From Clostridia bacterium (GTDB lineage: Bacteria > Bacillota > Clostridia > Oscillospirales > CAG-382): a DNA stretch of 6,807 nucleotides. The translations under genes and the position numbers were made by a program. Below, piece by piece: positions 1 through 6,145 of this stretch. The DNA is taken from assembly GCA_017646185.1 (NCBI GenBank), contig JAGCNA010000078.1, positions 1 to 6,807 of the forward strand, in the 5' to 3' direction. Below the pieces are notes generated by a model. It was given only the letters and a program-made list of their open reading frames with translations. It was not told the DNA's origin and ran no database searches. Numbering within the stretch: position 1 is the stretch's first letter; the number at the start of each line of letters is the position of its first letter.

Positions 1-159
1 GTGGCTCAACAGCTTGATAAAGGAAAAAATTACAATGACGTTTCACGGGATACCGGCGCAAGCTCCGCTACCATAAGCAGAGTAAACAAATGCCTTAATT
101 ACAGCGACGGATACCGTATAGTACTTGACAGACTTAAAGAAGGCGGAGATGAGATATAA
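1..159 (+). CDS. yerC: YerC/YecD-family TrpR-like DNA-binding protein, C-terminal part (5' end outside window)
   Basis: The reading frame is open from base 1 to a TAA at 157-159 and gives 52 residues. They contain a clear helix-turn-helix: residues 10-33 run from NYNDVSRDTGAS into SATISRVNKCL, the recognition-helix signature of the small Firmicutes TrpR relatives (YerC/YecD, about 95-100 residues). Roughly the N-terminal half is therefore missing. The GTG at base 1 is most likely an internal valine codon, because family members carry a helical N-terminal region before this point. The stop overlaps the hisZ start by one base, so the gene appears to be the first visible cistron of the his operon. 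Known of the family: TrpR-fold dimers that bind operators, with yerC-like genes often adjacent to his genes and proposed as histidine-responsive regulators. Inferred: it controls this operon, and probably itself. The effector cannot be read from sequence. Confidence 0.85.
   Translation: MAQQLDKGKNYNDVSRDTGASSATISRVNKCLNYSDGYRIVLDRLKEGGDEI
145..148 (+). promoter_or_regulatory. Ribosome binding site of hisZ (GGAG)
   Basis: GGAG lies inside the last codons of the TrpR-like gene, 10 bases before the ATG at 159 and 13 before a second in-frame ATG at 162. The spacing favours the first ATG, which also overlaps the upstream stop (TAATG), so hisZ is probably translationally coupled to the regulator gene. 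A start at 162 would change the protein by only one residue. Confidence 0.55.
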
Positions 160-1265
160 TGATGCGCCGTGACGAAAAAGCAGTATTCGCTTTAAGAGAA
201 TTATTTGAAAAATACGGATATACCCGTTATAAAATGAGCAGATTTGAGGAATACGATCTATACGTTGCAAACAAAGATTTCCTTATTTCCGATGAGGTTA
301 TAACCTTTACGGACAGAAGCGGCAGACTTCTTGCAATGAAGCCGGACGTTACCCTTTCCATTATAAAAAATGCCCCCGATATCAGCGGCGAAGTACAAAA
401 GGTGTACTACAACGAAAACGTGTACCGTGTAAGCGGCGGAACACATTCTTTCCGTGAAATTATGCAGACGGGACTTGAATGTGTTGGTGATTTAAGCAAT
501 TACGAGATTGCCGAGGTGGTATTGCTTGCGGCGCAAAGCTTATCTGCGATTTCCGAAGATTTTATTCTCGATATTTCTCACATGGGGCTTATAAGCTCTG
601 TTTTGGAAAACTGCGCACTTTCAAAAAAGGATAAAGATAAGGTAGTTAAATGCCTGCAAAACAAAAACGCCCACGAGCTTTTCTCCCTTTGCAAAGTCTT
701 AGAGCTTGACGAAGAGAAAACAAACAAGCTTAATTCTCTTGTAATCTGCGCCGGTGCACCCGAAACAGTTTATAAAAATTTACTTGAAGCACTTACCGAA
801 GAAAATGAAAAAGAAGCGCTTAACGAGCTTTTCTCCCTTTGCAAGCTACTTGAAGGTTGGGGTTATGAAGGCAAGATAAATGTTGATCTTTCCGTAGGAA
901 ACGACCTCAAATATTACAGCGGCGTGGTTTTCAAGGGATATATAGAAGGTATCCCTGCCGGTATCTTGTCCGGCGGTCAGTACGATAAGCTGCTTAAAAA
1001 AATGGGAAGAAAAAGCAAGGCTATAGGCTTTGCGGTATACACCGATCTTTTAAGCAGATTGGAAAATAACGATACGCTTCCTATAATAGACACCGTGGTA
1101 CTTCGCAGTGAAAACACGGATATTTGCGAGCTTGTGAACTTTATAAAATCTATTCCCGAGGATGAAAAATTATTGGTAACCGCTTCCCTGCCCGAAGGAA
1201 AAAGGTGGAAGAGGTTGTACAAGGCAGAGAACGGAGTTGTGAATTTAATTGAAGAAAACTGTTAA
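159..1265 (+). CDS. hisZ: ATP phosphoribosyltransferase regulatory subunit HisZ
   Basis: HisZ is a histidyl-tRNA synthetase paralogue without charging activity. It binds short-form HisG and carries the histidine feedback site of the first pathway step. Residues 1 to about 300 form the class II synthetase-like domain. Visible are MKPDVTLSIIK (60-70), a motif-2-like stretch at 84-107 (YNENVYRV then FREIMQTGLE), ILSGGQYDKLL (269-279) and motif-3-like AIGFAVYTDLL (288-298). In true HisRS a catalytic arginine opens the RGLDYY motif; here the matching segment is NDLKYY (248-253), with Asn at the Arg position, supporting a non-synthetase role. Residues from about 305 form a short C-terminal domain unlike the HisRS anticodon-binding domain. 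At 368 residues it is somewhat shorter than many HisZ. It overlaps hisG by 17 bases, fitting coupled synthesis of the two subunits. An internal 22-base direct repeat encodes ELFSLCK twice (around residues 172-179 and 222-229). Confidence 0.93.
   Translation: MMRRDEKAVFALRELFEKYGYTRYKMSRFEEYDLYVANKDFLISDEVITFTDRSGRLLAMKPDVTLSIIKNAPDISGEVQKVYYNENVYRVSGGTHSFREIMQTGLECVGDLSNYEIAEVVLLAAQSLSAISEDFILDISHMGLISSVLENCALSKKDKDKVVKCLQNKNAHELFSLCKVLELDEEKTNKLNSLVICAGAPETVYKNLLEALTEENEKEALNELFSLCKLLEGWGYEGKINVDLSVGNDLKYYSGVVFKGYIEGIPAGILSGGQYDKLLKKMGRKSKAIGFAVYTDLLSRLENNDTLPIIDTVVLRSENTDICELVNFIKSIPEDEKLLVTASLPEGKRWKRLYKAENGVVNLIEENC
673..694 (+). repeat. Direct repeat copy 1 inside hisZ (22 bases)
   Basis: This stretch, beginning acgagctttt and ending ccctttgcaa, is identical to bases 823-844. 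Both copies are in the same reading frame and encode (H/N)ELFSLCK within predicted helices of HisZ. The copies sit exactly 150 bases (50 codons) apart. Confidence 0.85.
823..844 (+). repeat. Direct repeat copy 2 inside hisZ (22 bases)
   Basis: Second exact copy of the stretch at 673-694, encoding NELFSLCK. Identity stops immediately on both sides (c/a before, a/g after). The protein sequence following each copy is similar for only a few more residues (VLE versus LLE), so any duplicated block has otherwise diverged. Confidence 0.85.
1233..1236 (+). promoter_or_regulatory. Probable ribosome binding site of hisG (GGAG) for a TTG start
   Basis: GGAG inside the end of hisZ lies 12 bases before the TTG at 1249, a somewhat long spacing. 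In the hisG frame there are stop codons at 1240-1242 (TGA) and 1246-1248 (TAA), the latter directly before the TTG, so no start further upstream is possible. The essential ALPKGR motif begins only seven codons after the TTG, which excludes a downstream start. Confidence 0.5.
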
Positions 1266-1884
1266 TATAGCATTACCCAAAGGCAGACTGGGTGAAAAGG
1301 TCTACAATATGTTCAAAGCCGCAGGCTACGAATGTCCTTCTATCGAAGAAACAAACAGAAAGCTTATTTTTGAAAATGAAGAAAAATGCATACGTTATTT
1401 CTGGGTAAAGCCTTCCGACGTTTCCATATACGTTGAAAGAGGCGCCGCCGATATCGGTGTTGCGGGCAAGGATATTATTCTTGAATACAGACCTGACGTG
1501 TACGAGCTTTTGGATCTTAATATGGGAAAATGCAGAATGGCGGTTGCCGCTAAAAAAGGCTTTACCGATTCAAAAACATCCACATTGCGGGTGGCAACCA
1601 AATTCCCTTATATAGCACAGTGCTTTTATGATAAAAAATGCCGTGATATAGATATTATAAACCTTAACGGTTCTATAGAGCTTGCGCCTATTTTGGATCT
1701 TTCCGATGTTATCGTGGATATTGTCGAAACAGGCAGTACCTTGAGAGAGAATAACCTTGAGGTAATAGAAGACGTAGTTCCCATAAGCGCACGGCTTATC
1801 GTAAATAAGGTCAGCTATAAATTTAAAAACAATGAAATCGACGCCATTGTATCCGAAATGGCAAAGCAGGTGGAAAACAAATGA
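1249..1884 (+). CDS. hisG: ATP phosphoribosyltransferase catalytic subunit, short form (HisG)
   Basis: HisG carries out the first committed step: ATP plus PRPP give N1-(5-phosphoribosyl)-ATP and pyrophosphate. Family motifs seen are IALPKGRL (7-14), GAADIGVAGKD (65-75), TKFP (117-120) and the PRPP-binding loop DIVETGSTLRENNLE (157-171). The 211 residues match the short HisG_S class, which lacks the C-terminal ACT-like regulatory domain of the long enzymes and works as a hetero-octamer with HisZ, encoded directly before it. The start is a TTG, forced by an in-frame TAA immediately upstream and by the position of the ALPKGR motif. The gene begins 17 bases before hisZ ends and finishes in an ATGA overlap with hisD. 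The rare start and weak Shine-Dalgarno site suggest initiation depends on ribosomes finishing hisZ, which would help subunit balance; this is an inference. Confidence 0.96.
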   Translation: MKKTVNIALPKGRLGEKVYNMFKAAGYECPSIEETNRKLIFENEEKCIRYFWVKPSDVSIYVERGAADIGVAGKDIILEYRPDVYELLDLNMGKCRMAVAAKKGFTDSKTSTLRVATKFPYIAQCFYDKKCRDIDIINLNGSIELAPILDLSDVIVDIVETGSTLRENNLEVIEDVVPISARLIVNKVSYKFKNNEIDAIVSEMAKQVENK

Positions 1885-3155
1885 TACGCATATACGAATA
1901 CGGAAAAATTCCCGCAGACAAAATATTCAAGCGGCAGGAATATATTACCGGAGTAACCGAGCCGGTTAAAGAAATTATTGCAAACGTAAGACAAAACGGA
2001 GATAAAGCTGTTTTTGAATATACCGAAAAGTTTGATAAAGCCGCCCTTTCTTCCTTGGAAGTCAGCGAAGCGGAAATCGAAGAAGCCTTTGCTTCCGTTG
2101 ATAAAGAATTTCTTGAAATTCTTAAAGAAGCCGCAGAAAACATAAGAGCATTTCACCAAAAGCAGGTTCGCAACAGCTTTGTTATAAGCGAAAAAGACGG
2201 TGTGGTTATAGGCCAGAAGGTAACACCCATAGAAAAGGTAGGACTTTACGTTCCCGGCGGAACGGCTGCTTACCCCTCCACCGTGCTTATGGACAGTATT
2301 CCCGCAAAAATCGCAGGCTGTCCCGTAATAGTTATGACCACTCCTCCCGGAAAAGACGGTAAGGTTAACCCCGTTATTCTTGCCGCCGCAAAGACTGCCG
2401 GTGTTGACCGCATATTCAAGGTGGGCGGTGCGCAAGCTATTGCTTCCCTTGCATACGGTACCGAAACGATTCCCAAGGTAGACAAAATAGTAGGTCCCGG
2501 CAACGCATTTGTTGCAGAGGCTAAAAAGCAGGTATACGGTCAGGTTTCCATTGATATGATCGCAGGACCCAGCGAAATTCTTGTTATTGCAGACAAAAAC
2601 AGCGTTCCCGCACACGTGGCGGCAGACCTGCTTTCCCAAGCGGAGCATGATGCCAATGCCAGCGCCGTTCTTGTAACCGACAGCATGGAGCTTGCAAAAG
2701 CAACCCAGCAAGAAATAGAAAAACAGCTTGCACTTCTTCCCAGACAGGAGATTGCAAGAAAATCTATCGACAACTACGGAAAGATTATTGTAACAGACAA
2801 TTTGCTTGATGCGATCGAGGTTTCCAACCACATTGCTCCCGAGCATCTTGAACTGATGGCGGATCAGCCTTTTGATATACTTGATAAGGTCACCAACGCA
2901 GGCTCTGTATTTATGGGAAGAAACTGCCCCGAAGCTTTGGGAGATTATTTTGCAGGTCCCAACCACACATTGCCCACCGGCGGTACCGCAAGATTTTCAA
3001 GCCCTTTGTCTGTAGACGATTTTGTTAAAAAATCACAGTTTACCTATTATACAAAGGATGCACTTAAAAAGATCGGCAAAAAGGTAGCCTTCTTTGCGAA
3101 CGCCGAAGGTCTTGACGCCCACGCAAGAAGTGTAACCATACGCATTGAGGAATAA
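1881..3155 (+). CDS. hisD: Histidinol dehydrogenase (HisD)
   Basis: HisD is a zinc-dependent, NAD-linked cytosolic enzyme that oxidises L-histidinol through histidinal to L-histidine, the last two steps. The 424 residues match the usual length. Motifs in order are GLYVPGGTAAYPSTVLM (121-137), GGAQAIASLAYGTETIP (182-198), DKIVGPGN (201-208), DMIAGPSE (225-232), LLSQAEHDANA (250-260), NHIAPEHLEL (316-325) and EALGDYFAGPNHTLPTGG (351-368). The expected zinc ligands are present as Q253, H256, D355 and H414, and the catalytic Glu-His pair as E321 and H322. The ATG lies in an ATGA overlap with hisG, preceded by AGGTGG (1868-1873) at 7 bases. Nothing in the protein looks damaged. A 383-codon open frame on the opposite strand is a coding shadow. 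Confidence 0.97.
   Translation: MIRIYEYGKIPADKIFKRQEYITGVTEPVKEIIANVRQNGDKAVFEYTEKFDKAALSSLEVSEAEIEEAFASVDKEFLEILKEAAENIRAFHQKQVRNSFVISEKDGVVIGQKVTPIEKVGLYVPGGTAAYPSTVLMDSIPAKIAGCPVIVMTTPPGKDGKVNPVILAAAKTAGVDRIFKVGGAQAIASLAYGTETIPKVDKIVGPGNAFVAEAKKQVYGQVSIDMIAGPSEILVIADKNSVPAHVAADLLSQAEHDANASAVLVTDSMELAKATQQEIEKQLALLPRQEIARKSIDNYGKIIVTDNLLDAIEVSNHIAPEHLELMADQPFDILDKVTNAGSVFMGRNCPEALGDYFAGPNHTLPTGGTARFSSPLSVDDFVKKSQFTYYTKDALKKIGKKVAFFANAEGLDAHARSVTIRIEE
3147..3150 (+). promoter_or_regulatory. Ribosome binding site of hisC (GAGG)
   Basis: GAGG, within the last codons of hisD, is 7 bases before the hisC ATG. This is the only junction in the window with a gap (2 bases) rather than an overlap, and it is followed closely by the hairpin at 3174-3202. 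Confidence 0.6.
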
Positions 3156-3157
3156 TT

Positions 3158-4225
3158 ATGAGCAAATTTCTTGATAAGCGTCTGCAGGAAACAGACGCTT
3201 ATACCCCCGGCGAACAGCCGAGAGATATACAATATATTAAACTGAACACAAACGAATCTCCTTACCCGCCCGCACCCCGGGTATTGAAGGCGGTAAGCGC
3301 AGAGGATATAGCGAACTTACGTCTTTACTCCGACCCTACCTGCAAGGTGCTGAAAGAAAAATTGGCAGGGCTATACGGCGTAAAGCCGCAAAACGTATTT
3401 GTTTCCAACGGTTCTGACGATATACTTAATTTCGCCTTTTTAGCATTCGGCAGAGAAAACGGCGCTGTTTTTCCAGATATAACCTACGGTTTTTATTCGG
3501 TGTTCGCACAGCTTCACGGCGTGGAATACACGGAGATACCCTTAAAAGAAGATTTTACCGTAGATTACAAGGATTACCTTGGAATAAATAAATTCATTGC
3601 CATTGCAAATCCCAACGCTCCCACGGGATTATCACTCCCCCTTTGGCAGATTGAGGAAATTGTTAAAAGCAATCCCGAAAACGTGGTACTTATTGATGAA
3701 GCGTACGTGGATTTCGGCGGTGAAAGCTGTTATAGATTGACGGAAAAATACGATAATCTGTTGGTGGTACGCACATTCTCCAAATCCCGCTGTCTTGCAG
3801 GCGGCCGTTTGGGATACGCTTTCGGCTGCAAGGAGCTGATAGAGGATATAGAAAAGATAAAGTATTCCACCAATCCTTACAATATCAACAGACTTACCTT
3901 GACTTTGGGTGAAGCCACCGTTGATAATGACAGCTATTACCAACAAAAATGCAGTGAAATAATCCAAACACGTAAAGCTGTAAAAGAATCTCTTGAAAAC
4001 GAAGGATTTACTGTATTAAACAGCGATACCAACTTTTTGTTTGCAAAAAGCGATGATATAAGCGGCGAGACTCTTTATCTCGAACTTAAAAAGCGCGGCA
4101 TTCTGGTGCGCCATTTCGGTAATGAAAGGATAAAGGATTTCAACCGCATTACTATCGGAACACCGCAGGAAATGGATTGCTTTATTAAAGCGGTAAAAGA
4201 AATACTTTCCGGAGGAAAGCAATGA
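3158..4225 (+). CDS. hisC: Histidinol-phosphate aminotransferase (HisC)
   Basis: HisC is a PLP-dependent class I/II aminotransferase that transfers an amino group from glutamate to imidazole acetol phosphate, giving L-histidinol phosphate. It has 355 residues, the normal size. The N-terminal substrate-lid motif LNTNESPYPP (29-38) is present, followed by GVKPQNVFVSNGSDDIL (74-90), NPNAPTG (151-157; N153 the likely PLP contact), LIDEAYVDF (178-186; D180 and Y183), the Schiff-base lysine K209 in TFSKS, R217 in GGRLGY, and R330 in FNRITIG for substrate binding. Spacing among K209, R217 and R330 equals that known for the E. coli enzyme. It starts 2 bases after hisD and overlaps hisB by ATGA. Placement between hisD and hisB copies the enteric order; Bacillus subtilis keeps hisC elsewhere. 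An 11-bp hairpin covers codons 6-15. Related family aminotransferases act on aromatic or phosphonate substrates, but the context makes HisC near certain. Confidence 0.96.
   Translation: MSKFLDKRLQETDAYTPGEQPRDIQYIKLNTNESPYPPAPRVLKAVSAEDIANLRLYSDPTCKVLKEKLAGLYGVKPQNVFVSNGSDDILNFAFLAFGRENGAVFPDITYGFYSVFAQLHGVEYTEIPLKEDFTVDYKDYLGINKFIAIANPNAPTGLSLPLWQIEEIVKSNPENVVLIDEAYVDFGGESCYRLTEKYDNLLVVRTFSKSRCLAGGRLGYAFGCKELIEDIEKIKYSTNPYNINRLTLTLGEATVDNDSYYQQKCSEIIQTRKAVKESLENEGFTVLNSDTNFLFAKSDDISGETLYLELKKRGILVRHFGNERIKDFNRITIGTPQEMDCFIKAVKEILSGGKQ
3174..3202 (+). other. Perfect 11-bp stem-loop early in hisC
   Basis: Bases 3174-3184 (ATAAGCGTCTG) are the exact reverse complement of 3192-3202 (CAGACGCTTAT), with a 7-base loop at 3185-3191 (CAGGAAA). 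The stem starts at nucleotide 17 of hisC. There is no following T run, so it is not an intrinsic terminator. It lies in codons for a variable N-terminal stretch (about D6 to Y15). A role in hisC initiation, mRNA processing or stability is possible but not shown. Confidence 0.7.
4211..4215 (+). promoter_or_regulatory. Strong ribosome binding site of hisB (GGAGG)
   Basis: A full GGAGG sits 6 bases before the hisB ATG, inside the last codons of hisC (residues SGGKQ). It is the best Shine-Dalgarno match of the window and fixes the hisB start within the ATGA overlap. Confidence 0.75.
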
Positions 4226-4809
4226 GAAGCGTAACGATTAACAGAAAGACAAAAGAAACAGATATTTCCCTTTCCCTTAACCTTGACGGAACGGGAAAAA
4301 GCAATATAAACACTGGATGCGGTTTTTTAAACCACATGCTTACCTTGTTTGCTTCTCACGGCAGATTTGATCTTGATGTTACCTGCATAGGTGATATCGA
4401 CGTGGATTTCCACCATTCCGCAGAGGATATCGGTATTTGTCTCGGTCAGGCGTTTGAAAAAGCCCTTGGGGACAAAAAAGGCATTACCCGTTACGGCAGC
4501 TTTATTCTTCCTATGGATGAAACCCTTATACTTACGGCGGCTGACATCAGCGGAAGATGCTGTTTATGCTATGATCTTGATATCCCCACACAAAAGATCG
4601 GCTCTTTCGATACCGAATTGGTTGAGGAATTTTTCTATGCTTTCGTAAGAAACTGCCAGATGAGTCTGCATATCCGCAAGCTTGACGGCAAGAATTCACA
4701 CCACATAGTTGAGGGTGCCTTTAAATCCGTTGCCAGAACCCTGAAAGCCGCAGTGGCGATAAATCCCGAAACCAAGGACGAAATACCTTCCACAAAGGGA
4801 GTTTTATAA
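4222..4809 (+). CDS. hisB: Imidazoleglycerol-phosphate dehydratase, monofunctional (HisB)
   Basis: This manganese enzyme dehydrates D-erythro-imidazole glycerol phosphate to imidazole acetol phosphate. The 195 residues match the stand-alone dehydratase; the N-terminal histidinol-phosphatase domain found in enteric HisB is absent, so that phosphatase must come from another gene. Signature motifs are GFLNHMLTLFASHGRFD (34-50), HHSAEDIG (64-71) and NSHHIVEGAFKS (158-169). The two HHxxE metal-binding motifs (H64, H65, E68 and H160, H161, E164) and H38 are intact. The two halves resemble each other around those motifs, as expected for a fold built from an internal duplication. It overlaps hisC by 4 bases and hisH by 1 base (TAATG). 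Confidence 0.97.
   Translation: MRSVTINRKTKETDISLSLNLDGTGKSNINTGCGFLNHMLTLFASHGRFDLDVTCIGDIDVDFHHSAEDIGICLGQAFEKALGDKKGITRYGSFILPMDETLILTAADISGRCCLCYDLDIPTQKIGSFDTELVEEFFYAFVRNCQMSLHIRKLDGKNSHHIVEGAFKSVARTLKAAVAINPETKDEIPSTKGVL
4794..4801 (+). promoter_or_regulatory. Ribosome binding site of hisH (AAAGGGAG)
   Basis: A purine-rich AAAGGGAG ends 7 bases before the hisH ATG at 4809 and lies within the last codons of hisB. It supports the start that shares one base with the hisB stop. Confidence 0.6.
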
Positions 4810-5435
4810 TGATCGGTATAATTGATTACGGCGTGGGAAACCTTTTTTCCCTTTCATCTTCCTTTACCGCTATCGGTGAAGAGGTGTTCATTTCCGCCGA
4901 TAAAGATGTGCTTAATAAAGCTGATAAGCTGATACTTCCCGGTGTGGGGGCTTTCGGCGATGCGATAAGAAAATTAAAAGACAGCGGGCTGGATGAATTT
5001 GTAAAAGAAAAAGCCGCATCCGGCACTCCCCTTTTGGGAATTTGTCTGGGTATGCAGCTTCTTTTTGAAAAAAGCTTTGAATACGGCGAACACGATGGAC
5101 TCGGTCTTTTAAAGGGCGCCGTAATGCCTATGAGTAAATATACACAGACTCTCAAGCTTCCCCACATGGGTTGGAACAAGCTTCATATCACAAACGAAAA
5201 CAGCAGACTGATGAAAAACACTTCGGAAGGCGAACACGTATATTTCGTCCACTCCTTTTGCGCGATAGGATGCGAAGATTCCCTTGCCGCAGTTTCGGAA
5301 TACGGCTTTAACGTAACCGCCGCCGTGGAAAAAGGAAACGTATACGGTTGCCAGTTCCACCCCGAAAAAAGCGGTGAAGCGGGGCTGAAAATACTAAAAG
5401 CATTTTGCAAAGAAGGGCAGGTTGTAACTGAATGA
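4809..5435 (+). CDS. hisH: Imidazole glycerol phosphate synthase, glutaminase subunit (HisH)
   Basis: HisH is a class I glutamine amidotransferase that hydrolyses glutamine and delivers ammonia to HisF inside the IGP synthase heterodimer. The N-terminus IGIIDYGVGNLFSL (2-15) is typical, followed by LILPGVGAFGDA (41-52). The nucleophile is C79 in GICLGMQLLFE (77-87), and the partners H184 and E186 lie in GCQFHPEKS (180-188), completing the Cys-His-Glu triad. HMGWN (119-123) is another conserved family stretch. The length of 208 is standard. It overlaps hisB by 1 base and hisA by 4 bases. hisA sits between the genes for the two synthase subunits, as in most bacterial his operons. Confidence 0.97.
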   Translation: MIGIIDYGVGNLFSLSSSFTAIGEEVFISADKDVLNKADKLILPGVGAFGDAIRKLKDSGLDEFVKEKAASGTPLLGICLGMQLLFEKSFEYGEHDGLGLLKGAVMPMSKYTQTLKLPHMGWNKLHITNENSRLMKNTSEGEHVYFVHSFCAIGCEDSLAAVSEYGFNVTAAVEKGNVYGCQFHPEKSGEAGLKILKAFCKEGQVVTE

Positions 5436-6145
5436 ATATTTTTCCTGCAATAGATCTGTTTGGCGGCAAAGCGGTGCGTTTGTTTAAAGGCGATTACGCA
5501 CAAATGACAGTATACAACGATAATCCCGTTTCCGTTGCCGAAGATTTTAAAGCCTGCGGTGCAAAGCACATACATTTAGTAGACCTTGAGGGTGCAAAAA
5601 GCGGTGTTCCCGCCAACCAAGAGACCATTAAAAAAATATGCGCTTCCTTCGGCGGTTTTGTTGAAGTTGGAGGCGGTATAAGAAATATGGACACCGTTGA
5701 TGCTTATATAGAGGCAGGCGTTGACAGAGTTATTTTGGGTACAGCCGCAGTAACGGATAAGACGTTTTTAAAAAACGCCATTGCAAAGCACGGAAACAAG
5801 ATAGCAGTGGGCGTTGACCTTAAAGACGGTTACGTTGCCATTAAAGGCTGGACAGAGGTTTCAAATATAACCGCAAAGGATTTCTTTGAGGAAATGACAG
5901 CATTGGGCGTAACCGCAGTTATATGTACCGACATTTCCAAGGACGGCGCCATGCAGGGCACCAACCGTGAATTGTATAAAGAACTTTCCGGTAAGTTTGA
6001 TATCGATATTATCGCATCCGGCGGTGTTTCGAGTATCGAAGACGTGGGTGCACTTAAAGACATGGATATTTACGGTGCGATAATCGGCAAAGCATATTAC
6101 ACCGGCGCTATTGATTTGAAAGAAGCTGTTGAGGTGGCGAAATGA
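5432..6145 (+). CDS. hisA: ProFAR isomerase (HisA)
   Basis: HisA is a cytosolic (beta-alpha)8 barrel enzyme doing an Amadori rearrangement of ProFAR to PRFAR. Its N-terminus FPAIDLFGGKAVRLFKGDY (4-22) contains the catalytic base D8. GVDLKDG (127-133) carries the catalytic acid D129, and CTDISKDG (165-172) holds T166. Phosphate-binding segments VGGGIR (79-84) and ASGGVSS (195-201) come from the two half-barrels. The K-G-W-T segment (138-141) fits a single-function HisA rather than the dual HisA/TrpF (PriA) of actinobacteria. The 237 residues are normal. The start lies in an ATGA overlap with hisH and has only a weak, distant Shine-Dalgarno site (AGG at 5419-5421, 10 bases upstream), so it probably depends on coupling. 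A TTTTTAAAAAAC run at codons 112-115 is a formally slippery sequence but reads through in frame. Confidence 0.97.
   Translation: MNIFPAIDLFGGKAVRLFKGDYAQMTVYNDNPVSVAEDFKACGAKHIHLVDLEGAKSGVPANQETIKKICASFGGFVEVGGGIRNMDTVDAYIEAGVDRVILGTAAVTDKTFLKNAIAKHGNKIAVGVDLKDGYVAIKGWTEVSNITAKDFFEEMTALGVTAVICTDISKDGAMQGTNRELYKELSGKFDIDIIASGGVSSIEDVGALKDMDIYGAIIGKAYYTGAIDLKEAVEVAK
6131..6137 (+). promoter_or_regulatory. Ribosome binding site of hisF (GAGGTGG)
   Basis: GAGGTGG lies within the final hisA codons; its GAGG core is 7 bases before the hisF ATG at 6142. It supports the start in the ATGA overlap. Confidence 0.6.

Noticed and set aside
1..159. GTG at base 1 as the true start of a 52-residue protein
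   Set aside because: YerC/YecD relatives are about twice as long with a helical region before this point, and the frame is open at the window edge, so base 1 is most likely internal.
140..175. A T-box, attenuator or promoter directly before hisZ
   Set aside because: The TrpR-like gene runs into hisZ with a one-base overlap, leaving no non-coding space, and no leader-type structure is visible here.
1815..2966. A 383-codon open frame on the minus strand opposite hisD
   Set aside because: It is antisense to a certain gene, has a composition rich in Cys, Asn, Phe and Gly with no recognisable family, and is explained by codon bias of hisD creating a stop-free complementary frame.
3174..3202. Reading the hisC stem-loop as an intrinsic terminator
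   Set aside because: No T tract follows the stem and transcription must continue through hisC to hisF; kept only as an RNA structure of unknown role.
5765..5776. Possible -1 frameshift signal in hisA (T TTA AAA then A AAA AAC in the zero frame)
   Set aside because: The heptamers are formally slippery, but I see no clear downstream structure or upstream Shine-Dalgarno stimulator. The -1 frame stops at 5815-5817 after about a dozen codons, giving a truncated half-barrel with no evident use, while the zero frame gives an intact HisA.
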